From CBDDLD01 sp965230605 (GTDB lineage: Bacteria; Bacteroidota; Bacteroidia; Flavobacteriales; Flavobacteriaceae), in NCBI GenBank assembly GCA_965230605.1, contig CBDDLD010000004.1, forward strand, positions 62,001-126,000: a stretch of 64,000 nucleotides of DNA, read 5' to 3'. Positions within the stretch are counted from its first letter, which is position 1; the number at the start of each line of letters is the position of its first letter. Below, in pieces: positions 26,659-35,449 of this stretch. The notes below the pieces were generated by a model. That model was not told the origin of the DNA. It did not search any database and was given only the letters and a program-made list of their open reading frames with translations. Both the position numbers and the translations under genes were made by a program.

Positions 26659-27378
26659 ATGATACATTCAAAAGACATTTCAAAAGCCTATAGTGGCAAC
26701 ACTGTTTTAAAAATAGACGATCTCAGAATTCCAAGAGGACAAAGTTTTGGGCTTGTTGGAAATAACGGTGCGGGAAAAACAACATTCTTTAGTCTGCTTT
26801 TAGATCTTATTAAGCCTACAACAGGTAGCATTACGAGTAATAGTATTGTAGTAGATAAGAGCGAAGAGTGGAAGCCATTTACTTCGTCTTTTATTGATGA
26901 GAGTTTTTTAATCGGTTACCTAACACCAGAGGAGTATTTTTACTTTATCGGTGATCTTAGAGGGCAAAATAAAGCGGATGTAGACGCATTAACATCCCAG
27001 TTCGAAGATTTTTTCAATGGCGAAATCATAGGAAAGAAAAAGTATTTAAGAGACCTCAGTAAAGGAAACCAGAAAAAGGCCGGAATTGTTGCAGCATTAA
27101 TCGGAAATCCAGAAGTCATCATATTAGACGAGCCTTTTGCCAATCTGGACCCAACCACTCAAATTAGATTAAAGCAAGTTTTAAAAGACTTGGCAGAAAA
27201 GCAAGGGATTACAATATTAGTCTCTAGTCATGATTTAATGCATGTCACAGATGTTTGTGAACGCATTGTAGTATTAGAAAAAGGCGAAGTTATTAAAGAC
27301 CTGGAGACCAATCCAACGACTTTAAAAGAGTTAGAAGCTCATTTTGCAGGAAATATTATAAAAGACGAAGAGGAATAA
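26659..27378 (+). CDS. ABC transporter ATP-binding protein
   Basis: This 239-residue ATPase has Walker A GNNGAGKTT near 35-43 and Walker B VIILDEPFANLDP near 154-166. The signature is LSKGNQKK in place of the usual LSGGQ, a variation common in ABC-2-type exporters, and the H-loop is VSSHDLMHV. It is paired with the membrane gene ten bases upstream. An intrinsic terminator follows 30 bases after the stop. Confidence 0.95.
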   Translation: MIHSKDISKAYSGNTVLKIDDLRIPRGQSFGLVGNNGAGKTTFFSLLLDLIKPTTGSITSNSIVVDKSEEWKPFTSSFIDESFLIGYLTPEEYFYFIGDLRGQNKADVDALTSQFEDFFNGEIIGKKKYLRDLSKGNQKKAGIVAALIGNPEVIILDEPFANLDPTTQIRLKQVLKDLAEKQGITILVSSHDLMHVTDVCERIVVLEKGEVIKDLETNPTTLKELEAHFAGNIIKDEEE

Positions 27379-27407
27379 TAATTGACCTTAACCAATCAAT
27401 CTTCTTG

Positions 27408-27440
27408 AGCCCGTTGAATTTTTTCAATGGGCTTTTTTTA
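27408..27440 (+). terminator. Intrinsic terminator after the ABC exporter pair
   Basis: An inverted repeat (AGCCCGTTGA with TCAATGGGCT, one G-T pair) forms a ten-base stem and is followed by a run of seven T. The rest of the 192-base gap before sprE shows nothing but a weak TATTTTTA near 27501. Confidence 0.88.
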
Positions 27441-27570
27441 ATGTAATTGTTTGCTCCTCAACTAATATCTCTACAAATCGCGCTTAAAATTGAAAAAGAT
27501 GTTTATTTTTACCCCTCAGCATACTATTTGCTGTAGTTTTTAGTTATCTATTAACCAAATAGAACCAACG

Positions 27571-30150
27571 TTGAAGACATCTACAAAAGTTATATTACTT
27601 CTTATAATTTTAGCGCTATCATTTCAAAGCTGTTCGCGCAAAAAAGACACTTTTATTAGTAGAAACTTCCATGCCTTAGGCACAAAATACAATGTCTTAT
27701 ACAATGGTAATATTGCCTTAGAACAAGGTATTACTACAGTTAACGATGCATTCACGGAAAATTTCTGGGAATTACTTCCTGTGGAACGGATGGAAATTAG
27801 AGATGAGGTCGTACTGCCTGGACAATCAAAGAATAAAGATTTTGAAAGGGCTGAGGAGAAAGCCATTAAAGCAGTTCAGGTACATGGTATGAACATTCAA
27901 GGGAAAGAAAAAAACCCTCAAATAGATGAAGCCTATTTATTACTTGGAAAGGCCAGATACTATGATCAACGTTTTATACCAGCTCTAGAAGCATTTAATT
28001 ACATTTTATACAAGTACCCGGCTAGTGATAAGATTAATCATGCTAAGGTTTGGAGAGAAAAAACGAACATGCGTCTAGAAAATAATGAGTTGGCGATAAA
28101 AAACCTGAAGAGGATTTTAGATCAGGAAGAGTTGGATGATCAAGAACTAGCAGACGTGTCAGCGACTCTTGCTCAGGCATATATCAATATGAAATCTAAA
28201 GATAGTGCCCTCACTCAATTAGCTATTGCTGAAGCTTATACTAAAGTAAAATTAGAAAAAGCGCGCTATAACTATATAGTAGGTCAGCTTTATGACGAGT
28301 TTGGCAAAATAGACAGTGCTAATATGGCTTATGATAGAATCATTGATATGCACAGAAAGATCCCTAGAGCCTTTTATATTAATGCACACTTAGCTAAATC
28401 CAGAAACTTTGATCCGGGAACCGGAGACAAGATAGAATTTCTTGAGTACCTAACGGAAATGGAGGAGAATAGGGAAAATAGACCGTTTTTAGATAAGATA
28501 TACCACAGAATAGCTGAATTTCATAGAACAGAAGACTCAGATAGCCTTTCTGAGGTCTATTATAATAAATCATTGAGAGCCAATGCTAGCGATCAGTTTT
28601 TAAACGCCATAAACTATAGCACGCTTGGTGATATGTATTTTGATAGAACGGAATACAAAACTGCAGGAGCATACTATGACAGTACCATGCTTAATATGAA
28701 GAAAAACTCTAAACCGTTTAGAGTTGTAAAAAAGAAGCGTGATAACCTAGAAGATGTTATATATTATGAAGAGATTGCTCAAACCAATGATAGTATTCTA
28801 AATCTTATAAGCCTTCCTAAGGAGGAGCAAATGGCAGTTTTTACTGAACTTACCGAACGATTAAAGCTTGAAGCCGAAGAAAAGAAAGAAAAAGAAGAAA
28901 AAGAAAAAGTCAGAAGAGGTAATAATTCCAAGCTTACAAATGAATTAGAAAAGCAAAATGCAAGACGATTAGATGTAGGTAATATTAAAGGCGCGGGAGA
29001 GAATTTTTATTTCTACAATCCAACTACAGTTGCCTACGGGCGAAATGAATTTATTAAGCTATGGGGAGATCGTCAATTACAAGATAACTGGAGATTATCT
29101 AACAAGAAAACATCGCAAGGAGGTTCAAAGGTAGATGACATAGCTGCCTCAGCATCTGATGACGAACGCTACGATCCTAATTTCTATATTTCAAAGTTAC
29201 CTACTGACCCTAAAGTCATAGACAGTATCGCAAGAGAACGTAATTATGCCTATTACCAATTAGGAATTATATACAAAGAAAAGTTTAACGAGTATATTCT
29301 TGCCAAAGACAAGCTAGAGACCTTACTTAAAAACAAACCCGAACAACGTTTAATACTACCATCAAAGTATAACCTATACAGAATATATGAGTTGCTTGGG
29401 TTATCTAGTAAAGCTGAAGTTACAAAGAGTGACATAATTGCTAACTATAGTGATTCCAGATACGCAGAGATATTAAGAAACCCGAACTCCCAATTAGCAA
29501 AAGACGAAAATAGCCCGGAGTCTATCTACGGGAACTTATATAACCAATTTATAGATCAGCAATATGCCACAGTTATTGCATCTTGTGATAAAGAGATTAG
29601 GAAATTCGAAGGCGATCCAATTGTCCCCAAACTAGAGCTATTAAAAGCATCAGCCAGAGGGCGACTCTATGGATTACAAGCCTATGAAGAAAGTGTAAAT
29701 TATGTTGCTTTAACCTATCCAAATACCGAAGAAGGTAAGAAAGCTGAAGACATTCTCGAAAATGCAATTCCTGCTATGATAAAAAGCGATTTTACGCCAG
29801 ACGATCAGGCAGATAAGTTCAATGTAATATACAGTTTTGATATAAACTCAGAATCAGAAGAAGATATTAATGCTTTCGTAGAAACATTAACAAAAGAAGT
29901 AGCTAAGATTAAATACTTTGATCTTACGATTTCTAAAGATGTGTATGATGAAAAAACAACTTTTGTCGTTGTACATGGACTTAAGAGTATTGGTGGGGCA
30001 ACAGGATTTGGTCAGCTGCTAGAAGATTTCAAAGAAGAAAAAGGAAAAGATGATGTTAAGATAGATAAACCATATTTTTCTATTTCTTCACCTAACTATG
30101 CTATTATTCAACGCCATAAAAATTTAAAGGATTATCTAAAATCACAGTAA
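27571..30150 (+). CDS. sprE: Gliding/type IX secretion TPR lipoprotein SprE/PorW-like
   Basis: The 859-residue protein has a lipoprotein signal (FQSC, Cys21), then a conserved N-terminal stretch with a KYNVLYNGNIALEQG segment typical of SprE/PorW. TPR-like helix repeats fill about residues 110-400, a highly charged EKKEKEEKEK coiled segment lies near 430-450, more TPR repeats follow and a globular C-terminal domain ends the protein. SprE of Flavobacterium johnsoniae (about 870 residues) and PorW are needed for gliding and type IX secretion. The start is TTG 27571, which gives a complete signal peptide. A bactofilin gene follows 19 bases later. The assignment is by architecture, N-terminal pattern and position before the atp genes. 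Confidence 0.85.
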   Translation: MKTSTKVILLLIILALSFQSCSRKKDTFISRNFHALGTKYNVLYNGNIALEQGITTVNDAFTENFWELLPVERMEIRDEVVLPGQSKNKDFERAEEKAIKAVQVHGMNIQGKEKNPQIDEAYLLLGKARYYDQRFIPALEAFNYILYKYPASDKINHAKVWREKTNMRLENNELAIKNLKRILDQEELDDQELADVSATLAQAYINMKSKDSALTQLAIAEAYTKVKLEKARYNYIVGQLYDEFGKIDSANMAYDRIIDMHRKIPRAFYINAHLAKSRNFDPGTGDKIEFLEYLTEMEENRENRPFLDKIYHRIAEFHRTEDSDSLSEVYYNKSLRANASDQFLNAINYSTLGDMYFDRTEYKTAGAYYDSTMLNMKKNSKPFRVVKKKRDNLEDVIYYEEIAQTNDSILNLISLPKEEQMAVFTELTERLKLEAEEKKEKEEKEKVRRGNNSKLTNELEKQNARRLDVGNIKGAGENFYFYNPTTVAYGRNEFIKLWGDRQLQDNWRLSNKKTSQGGSKVDDIAASASDDERYDPNFYISKLPTDPKVIDSIARERNYAYYQLGIIYKEKFNEYILAKDKLETLLKNKPEQRLILPSKYNLYRIYELLGLSSKAEVTKSDIIANYSDSRYAEILRNPNSQLAKDENSPESIYGNLYNQFIDQQYATVIASCDKEIRKFEGDPIVPKLELLKASARGRLYGLQAYEESVNYVALTYPNTEEGKKAEDILENAIPAMIKSDFTPDDQADKFNVIYSFDINSESEEDINAFVETLTKEVAKIKYFDLTISKDVYDEKTTFVVVHGLKSIGGATGFGQLLEDFKEEKGKDDVKIDKPYFSISSPNYAIIQRHKNLKDYLKSQ

Positions 30151-30169
30151 ATTAAAAATCTTAACCCCT

Positions 30170-30613
30170 ATGTTTTCCTCAGACACTAAAAAATCAAAAA
30201 CAACTATGGAAACAAGCACTCAGCAAAATATAATAGCACAAGGCACTAAAATAGTTGGTGATATTGTAAGTAAAGGCCCATTCAGAATTGATGGGACTAT
30301 TGAAGGTAATGTAAAAACAACCGGCAAAGTTGTAGTCGGAAAATCAGGACTTATTAAAGGCACGCTCCAAGGAGAAAATGCCGATTTTGAAGGTAAGTTT
30401 TCAGGTAAACTTATGCTTTCAGGTACATTGTCTTTAAAGTCTACAGCGCATATAGAAGGCGAAGTTCAGGTAAGCAAATTAGCTGTAGAGCCAGGAGCTA
30501 CGTTTAACGCGACCTGCAGTATGAAAGGTGCTGTAAAAGCATTGACGAATGAACCAACAAAACAACCAGAAGGACAGCAACGACCACAACAAGGCTCAGA
30601 AAGAACGGCTTAA
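30170..30613 (+). CDS. Bactofilin (polymer-forming cytoskeletal protein)
   Basis: The 147-residue protein has a bactofilin core at about 20-125: a right-handed beta-helix of short G-rich strands, including GTKIVGDIVSKGPFRIDGT and GKVVVGKSGLIKG. The tail is Gln/Pro/Lys-rich. Bactofilins self-assemble into membrane-associated filaments that position envelope machinery. ATG 30206 (METST) is an alternative start. The last 65 bases of the gene overlap the atpZ-like gene in another frame. Its location just after sprE and before the ATP synthase genes is typical of Flavobacteriaceae. Confidence 0.92.
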   Translation: MFSSDTKKSKTTMETSTQQNIIAQGTKIVGDIVSKGPFRIDGTIEGNVKTTGKVVVGKSGLIKGTLQGENADFEGKFSGKLMLSGTLSLKSTAHIEGEVQVSKLAVEPGATFNATCSMKGAVKALTNEPTKQPEGQQRPQQGSERTA

Positions 30614-30815
30614 CAACTACGCTCGTTTTTCTGGAATAGCGCTTCAAATGTTTGCTATCATAGGCATAGGCACTTATGCTGGTGTAAAGCTAGACGAAAA
30701 GTTTCCTAACAAGCATAACCTGTATACGGTTATATTTTCTCTTGTTTCTGTAATTATGTCTGTAGTTTATGTAATAAGACGTATTATTGCAATCTCTAAA
30801 GAAGATGAGAAATAA
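30549..30815 (+). CDS. AtpZ/AtpI-type ATP synthase accessory protein
   Basis: The 88-residue protein has a polar Asn/Gln-rich N-terminus and two membrane helices (about 28-47 and 56-76). The GIGTYAGVKLDEKFP linker between them is the AtpZ signature. AtpZ/AtpI proteins are thought to help c-ring assembly or Mg2+ handling. The start lies inside the bactofilin gene, giving a 65-base overlap. No later in-frame start leaves a complete first helix, so the overlap looks real. The stop is 11 bases before the next gene. Confidence 0.88.
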   Translation: MNQQNNQKDSNDHNKAQKERLNNYARFSGIALQMFAIIGIGTYAGVKLDEKFPNKHNLYTVIFSLVSVIMSVVYVIRRIIAISKEDEK

Positions 30816-30826
30816 AACGACGAAGC

Positions 30827-31228
30827 ATGGAAGAATTTAAGAAAAGACAGACTGTATTTCTGGTTCAATTAATAGGGTTAAGTGCGATTTTATTTGGGTT
30901 GCACGCCTATCTATTACATCATTTTGCTGGTGACATCAATTTCTTTTTCCCGGTATGGCAGATTTATGTCTTTCACTGTATCGTAACGCTTATAATATAT
31001 TCGTCTATCAACTATAGGTTTTCTAATGGTAAAAAAGACATCTTTAACCTTTTTATGTTGCTTACCTTCCTAAAGATGGTTTTAGCCATAGTTTTTCTAC
31101 TTCCATTATTGTTGTCTGACTTTCAAAACAAACAGCCAGATGTTTTTAACTTCTTTATCCCGTATTTTCTATATTTATTTTTTGAAGTATATGCTTTAAC
31201 GAAATTTCTTCAAAAGCCCCAAAAATAA
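30827..31228 (+). CDS. Four-helix membrane protein before atpB, DUF6168-like
   Basis: The 133-residue protein has four membrane helices and short loops, including an HHFAGDINFFFPVWQIYVFH segment. Position between atpZ and atpB is where many bacteria have atpI, and I recall this Flavobacteriaceae family as DUF6168. It is likely an AtpI-like assembly factor, but sequence similarity to classic AtpI is not obvious. The gap to atpB (140 bases) holds a clear promoter, so this gene and atpZ may belong to the preceding transcript. Confidence 0.72.
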   Translation: MEEFKKRQTVFLVQLIGLSAILFGLHAYLLHHFAGDINFFFPVWQIYVFHCIVTLIIYSSINYRFSNGKKDIFNLFMLLTFLKMVLAIVFLLPLLLSDFQNKQPDVFNFFIPYFLYLFFEVYALTKFLQKPQK

Positions 31229-31299
31229 GGCAAAACGAAGCATTTACTTAAGTATATTTTTTTGAAGATTTAATAATGAAAATTATAGCTTAAATATTG

Positions 31300-31330
31300 T
31301 TTGTGAATTCATTTAATGTACGTACATTTG
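31300..31330 (+). promoter_or_regulatory. Promoter of the ATP synthase operon with an overlapping 14-base palindrome
   Basis: TTTG (31300-31303) and TACATTTG (31323-31330) are separated by 19 bases, an exact Bacteroidetes-type promoter. A perfect palindrome, AATGTACGTACATT (31315-31328), covers most of the -7 box and could be an operator or may be coincidental. The ATG of atpB lies 38 bases downstream. Confidence 0.72.
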
Positions 31331-31368
31331 CACCGAATTTAAAGCAAGGTATTTTTAAGCTGTAACTA

Positions 31369-32454
31369 ATGACATTAAACACCTTTAAAAGCACAATATT
31401 AACCGTCCTGTTTTTAGCTGTATTTAACTTAGGTTTTGCTAAGGACAAAAAAGAAGGCGGTGACGATAAAAAATTCAATCCAACAGAAATGATTATGCAC
31501 CACGTAAAAGATGCTTACGGAATGCATATTATTGATATAAATGATCATCCGATCTCTATTCCTCTTCCTGTAATTTTATGGACAGATAATGGGTTAACAA
31601 CCTTCATGTCATCAGAGTTTCATCACGATTATGAAGGTAAAGTGATTGTAGAAAAAAATGGACAGAAATTCGTTAATCTTCACGAAAAAGTATACATGCT
31701 TAACGAAGGCGAAACTGAAGTTAAGTTTGATGAAGGGCATCACCCTATCAATGCTCAAATGCCTTTAGATTTCTCTATTACTAGAAACGTATTTATGATG
31801 TGGGTATCTGTAGCTGTATTACTATTGATTTTTATCTCGGCAGCGAGAAGATATAGGAAGTCAGAAAACAATGTTCCTACTGGTATCGCAGGCTTTGTTG
31901 AGCCTCTAGTAGTTTTCGTAAGAGACGAGATTGCTAAGCCTATGATAGGAGAACATAAATACAGAAGATACATGCCTTACTTATTAACGGTATTCTTCTT
32001 TATTTGGATCAATAATATTTTTGGACTAATACCAATACTAAACGGAGCCAATTTAAGTGGTAACATTGCTTTTACCATGGTTTTAGCAGTATTTACATTT
32101 ATAATTACTACAGTTAGTGGTAACAAAAACTATTGGAAACATATCTTTTGGATGCCAGGCGTTCCTGTGCCAATGAAGATATTCTTAATGCCAATAGAAT
32201 TAATAGGAATTTTCACAAAGCCAATTTCGCTAATGATTCGTTTGTTTGCTAACATTACTGCAGGCCACATTATCATTTTAGCGTTAATGTCTTTGATATT
32301 TATATTTAAGACTTGGGCCGTTGCACCGGTTTCAGTAGCATTTTCATTATTTATTACTGTAATCGAAATTGTAGTAACAGCGATCCAAGCATACATATTT
32401 ACAATTTTGTCAGCCTTATATTTTGGGATGGCAACAGAAGAAGAACATCATTAA
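31369..32454 (+). CDS. atpB: ATP synthase F0 subunit a
   Basis: The 361-residue protein is longer than the 270-residue E. coli subunit. The extra part is an N-terminal signal-like segment plus about 100 residues with His/Lys-rich stretches (KDKKEGGDDKK, EMIMHHVKDAYG), typical of Bacteroidetes. The core has five to six helices. The essential arginine is Arg291 in LMIRLFANITAGH, and the ending helix contains EIVVTAIQAYIFTILSALY. It forms the proton half-channels facing the c-ring. It is the first gene of the operon and has its own promoter. Confidence 0.96.
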   Translation: MTLNTFKSTILTVLFLAVFNLGFAKDKKEGGDDKKFNPTEMIMHHVKDAYGMHIIDINDHPISIPLPVILWTDNGLTTFMSSEFHHDYEGKVIVEKNGQKFVNLHEKVYMLNEGETEVKFDEGHHPINAQMPLDFSITRNVFMMWVSVAVLLLIFISAARRYRKSENNVPTGIAGFVEPLVVFVRDEIAKPMIGEHKYRRYMPYLLTVFFFIWINNIFGLIPILNGANLSGNIAFTMVLAVFTFIITTVSGNKNYWKHIFWMPGVPVPMKIFLMPIELIGIFTKPISLMIRLFANITAGHIIILALMSLIFIFKTWAVAPVSVAFSLFITVIEIVVTAIQAYIFTILSALYFGMATEEEHH

Positions 32455-32469
32455 TTTAAATTTTATACT

Positions 32470-32691
32470 ATGACTATTTATGGAATTGCAGCGTTAGGAG
32501 CTGGTTTAGCAGCTATTGGAGCTGGATTAGGGATTGGTAAAATTGGTGGATCTGCTATGGAAGCTATGGCACGTCAACCAGAGATGCACGGTAAGATTCA
32601 ATCTTCTGCATTAATTTTAGCAGCCTTCGTAGAAGCGGTAGCATTATTTGGTGTGGTAGTAGCTTTATTACAAGCGGCTCCTGCAGCATAA
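32470..32691 (+). CDS. atpE: ATP synthase F0 subunit c
   Basis: The 73-residue hairpin protein has two membrane helices joined by the conserved ARQPE loop (34-38). The ion-binding carboxylate is Glu55 in AAFVEAVALFG. The residue after Glu is Ala, and the position equivalent to the sodium-binding Gln of Ilyobacter-type rings is Lys24. Together these argue for proton coupling. The gene starts 15 bases after atpB, and a stable hairpin separates it from atpF. Confidence 0.97.
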   Translation: MTIYGIAALGAGLAAIGAGLGIGKIGGSAMEAMARQPEMHGKIQSSALILAAFVEAVALFGVVVALLQAAPAA

Positions 32692-32706
32692 TGAAACACA
32701 ATGAAG

Positions 32707-32739
32707 CACAGAAGTAACGGTTGGTTGCTTCTGTGTTTT
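32707..32739 (+). terminator. Intra-operon hairpin between atpE and atpF
   Basis: A 12-base stem (32707-32718 with 32724-32735, one G-T pair) with a five-base loop is followed by TTTT. It looks like a leaky terminator or an RNA processing/stability element that would raise c-subunit mRNA above the distal genes. Confidence 0.75.
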
Positions 32740-32775
32740 AAAAAAATTTAAATTAAAAAATAAAACACATTAGAA

Positions 32776-33270
32776 ATGGATTTAGTTACACCTGGATTCG
32801 GTTTAGTATTTTGGACAGTAATTACATTTTTGTTATTACTATTTGTCTTAAGAAAATTTGCATGGAAGCCCATTTTAGGAGCTGTTAGCGATAGAGAAGA
32901 AGGTATTAAGAAGGCCTTAGCTTCTGCTGAAGATGCTCGTAAAGAAATGGAAAACCTTCAAGCAGATAATGAGCGCATCTTAAAAGAAGCTAGAGCTGAA
33001 AGAGAATCTATGCTTAAAGAAGCGCGTGAAATGAAAAATAAGATGATAGCCGACGCTAAAGAAGAAGCTAAAACACAAGCAAGTAAGATGATAGAACAAG
33101 CACAGGCCGCAATAGAAAGCGAGAAAAAAGCAGCTATGGCTGAGCTTAAAAATCACGTTGCAGGCTTATCTGTTGAGATTGCTGAGAAAGTAGTAAAAGG
33201 CGAATTAGCTGATAAAGGAAAACAGTTAGACTTAGTGGAGTCTATGTTAGGCGAAGCTACTTTAAACTAG
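32776..33270 (+). CDS. atpF: ATP synthase F0 subunit b
   Basis: The 164-residue protein has one N-terminal membrane helix (about 8-27, TPGFGLVFWTVITFLLLLFVL) and then a long Ala/Glu/Lys-rich coiled coil ending in VVKGELADKGKQLDLVESML. It forms the peripheral stalk as a homodimer. It lies after the c-gene hairpin and eight bases before atpH. Confidence 0.96.
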   Translation: MDLVTPGFGLVFWTVITFLLLLFVLRKFAWKPILGAVSDREEGIKKALASAEDARKEMENLQADNERILKEARAERESMLKEAREMKNKMIADAKEEAKTQASKMIEQAQAAIESEKKAAMAELKNHVAGLSVEIAEKVVKGELADKGKQLDLVESMLGEATLN

Positions 33271-33277
33271 TATAAGA

Positions 33278-33817
33278 ATGGCAGGAACAAGAGCAGCAAT
33301 ACGTTACGCAAAAGCAGTTTTAGAAATGGCACAAGAAAATAATGCCCTTGATGCTGTTAATGCAGATATGAAAGTGATTGCGAGTACAATTTCTGAGAAT
33401 AACGATTTAAACACAATGCTTCAAAGCTCTGTGATTAAATCAGAAGTAAAGAAAGACGCAATGCTTAAGATATTTACTGACTTAAATGACACTACTAAAA
33501 AGTTGTTTGATGTATTAATCAGTAACAAACGTATTGATATTATAGAAGCTATTGCTATAAAATATCAAGAACTATACGATAAAGCTCAAGGTATTGTTGA
33601 AGCTACAGTTACTACAGCTGTGCCATTAACAGATGACTTAAAAACTAAAGTGCTTGCTAAAGTTAAAGATCTTACAGGAAGCAATAAAATAGCAATTACA
33701 AGCATTGTAAATGAAGATATTTTAGGAGGTTTCATCCTTCGAGTTGGTGATAAAGAATACAACGCGAGTATTGCGAATCAATTAAATAGACTAAAACGAG
33801 AATTTACATTAAACTAA
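33278..33817 (+). CDS. atpH: ATP synthase F1 subunit delta
   Basis: The 179-residue protein starts GTRAAIRYAKAVLEMA, an N-terminal helical domain typical of OSCP/delta. The C-terminal part has TAVPLTDDLKTKVLAKV and the signature EDILGGFILRVGDKEYNASI. It joins the peripheral stalk to the alpha/beta hexamer. It is eight bases after atpF and 28 bases before atpA. Confidence 0.95.
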   Translation: MAGTRAAIRYAKAVLEMAQENNALDAVNADMKVIASTISENNDLNTMLQSSVIKSEVKKDAMLKIFTDLNDTTKKLFDVLISNKRIDIIEAIAIKYQELYDKAQGIVEATVTTAVPLTDDLKTKVLAKVKDLTGSNKIAITSIVNEDILGGFILRVGDKEYNASIANQLNRLKREFTLN

Positions 33818-33845
33818 GATATTTATATCTAATAAATAAATTAAG

Positions 33846-35423
33846 ATGGCAGAAGTAAAACCAGCTGAAGTATCAGCAATCTTAAAACAACAACTATCAG
33901 GTTTTGAAGCTAGCGCTTCATTAAACGAAGTAGGAACAGTACTAACTGTTGGTGATGGTATTGCACGTGTATATGGCTTATCTAATGCACAATATGGGGA
34001 GTTAGTAGAGTTTGAAAATGGTTTAGAAGGAATTGTACTAAACCTAGAGGAAGATAATGTAGGTGTTGTATTATTAGGACCTTCAAAAGAAATCAAAGAA
34101 GGTGCTACAGTAAAGCGTACTGAGCGTATCGCTTCTATTAAAGTAGGAGAAGAGATGGTTGGTCGTGTAGTTGATACATTAGGAAATCCAATAGACGGTA
34201 AAGGACCTATAGGAGGAGACCTTTATGAAATGCCTCTAGAGCGTAAAGCGCCAGGTGTTATCTACCGTCAACCAGTTGATGAGCCAATGCAAACAGGTAT
34301 TAAGTCGATTGACGCGATGATTCCTGTAGGTAGAGGACAACGTGAGTTGGTAATTGGTGACCGTCAAACAGGTAAAACAACAGTTTGTATTGACACCATC
34401 TTAAATCAGAAAGAATTTTATGATGCAGGCGAGCCTGTATTTTGTGTATATGTTGCTGTAGGTCAAAAAGCTTCAACAGTTGCAGGTATTGCTAAAACCT
34501 TAGAAGAAAAAGGGGCTTTAGCGTATACTGTAATCGTAGCTGCAAATGCATCTGACCCTGCTCCAATGCAGGTGTATGCTCCATTCGCAGGAGCTGCTAT
34601 CGGTGAGTACTTCAGAGATACTGGTCGTCCGGCATTAATTGTTTATGATGATTTATCTAAACAAGCGGTAGCATATCGTGAGGTATCATTATTATTACGT
34701 CGTCCACCGGGACGTGAAGCATACCCTGGGGATGTATTCTACTTACACTCTAGATTATTAGAGCGTGCAGCTAAAGTGATCGCTGATGATGATATTGCTA
34801 AGAATATGAATGATTTACCAGAATCGTTAAAGCCAATGGTAAAAGGTGGAGGTTCATTAACTGCACTACCAATCATTGAAACACAAGCGGGTGACGTTTC
34901 TGCATATATTCCAACAAACGTAATTTCTATTACTGACGGTCAGATTTTCTTAGAATCTGATTTATTTAACTCAGGTGTTCGTCCTGCTATTAACGTAGGT
35001 ATTTCTGTATCTCGTGTAGGTGGATCAGCTCAGATTAAATCAATGAAGAAAGTAGCAGGTACGCTAAAATTAGACCAGGCGCAGTTCCGTGAACTAGAAG
35101 CGTTTGCTAAGTTTGGTTCTGATCTAGATGCAGCTACATTAAATGTTATTGAAAAAGGTAAGCGTAACGTAGAAATATTAAAGCAAGCTCAAAACGACCC
35201 TTACACAGTTGAGGATCAGGTAGCAATAATCTACGCAGGATCTAAGAACTTATTAAAAGATGTTCCTGTAGAGAAAGTAAAAGAATTTGAGCGTGATTAC
35301 ATCGAATTCTTAAACGCTAAGCACAGAGATACTTTAGATACATTGAAAGCAGGTAAGTTAACTGATGAGGTTATCGATACGCTAACTAATGTATGTAAAG
35401 ACTTAGCAGCTAAATTCGCTTAA
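33846..35423 (+). CDS. atpA: ATP synthase F1 subunit alpha
   Basis: The 525-residue protein is full length. It contains the P-loop GDRQTGKTT beginning at Gly171, the YDDLSKQAVAYREVSLLLRRPPGREAYPGD region (shown only by its core YDDLSKQA and RPPGREAYPGD) and FLESDLFNSGVRPAINVGISVSRVG, quoted here as LFNSGVRPA. These are invariant in alpha subunits. It forms the non-catalytic nucleotide sites of F1. Codon use is less AT-rich than in the polysaccharide genes, as expected for a highly expressed gene. Confidence 0.98.
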   Translation: MAEVKPAEVSAILKQQLSGFEASASLNEVGTVLTVGDGIARVYGLSNAQYGELVEFENGLEGIVLNLEEDNVGVVLLGPSKEIKEGATVKRTERIASIKVGEEMVGRVVDTLGNPIDGKGPIGGDLYEMPLERKAPGVIYRQPVDEPMQTGIKSIDAMIPVGRGQRELVIGDRQTGKTTVCIDTILNQKEFYDAGEPVFCVYVAVGQKASTVAGIAKTLEEKGALAYTVIVAANASDPAPMQVYAPFAGAAIGEYFRDTGRPALIVYDDLSKQAVAYREVSLLLRRPPGREAYPGDVFYLHSRLLERAAKVIADDDIAKNMNDLPESLKPMVKGGGSLTALPIIETQAGDVSAYIPTNVISITDGQIFLESDLFNSGVRPAINVGISVSRVGGSAQIKSMKKVAGTLKLDQAQFRELEAFAKFGSDLDAATLNVIEKGKRNVEILKQAQNDPYTVEDQVAIIYAGSKNLLKDVPVEKVKEFERDYIEFLNAKHRDTLDTLKAGKLTDEVIDTLTNVCKDLAAKFA

Positions 35424-35449
35424 TAAATTCATTCTATTAAAAGAAAAGG

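Noticed and set aside
32470..32691. Sodium-coupled ATP synthase c-ring
   Set aside because: The residue after Glu55 is Ala, not Ser/Thr, and the Gln position is Lys, so the sodium motif is absent.
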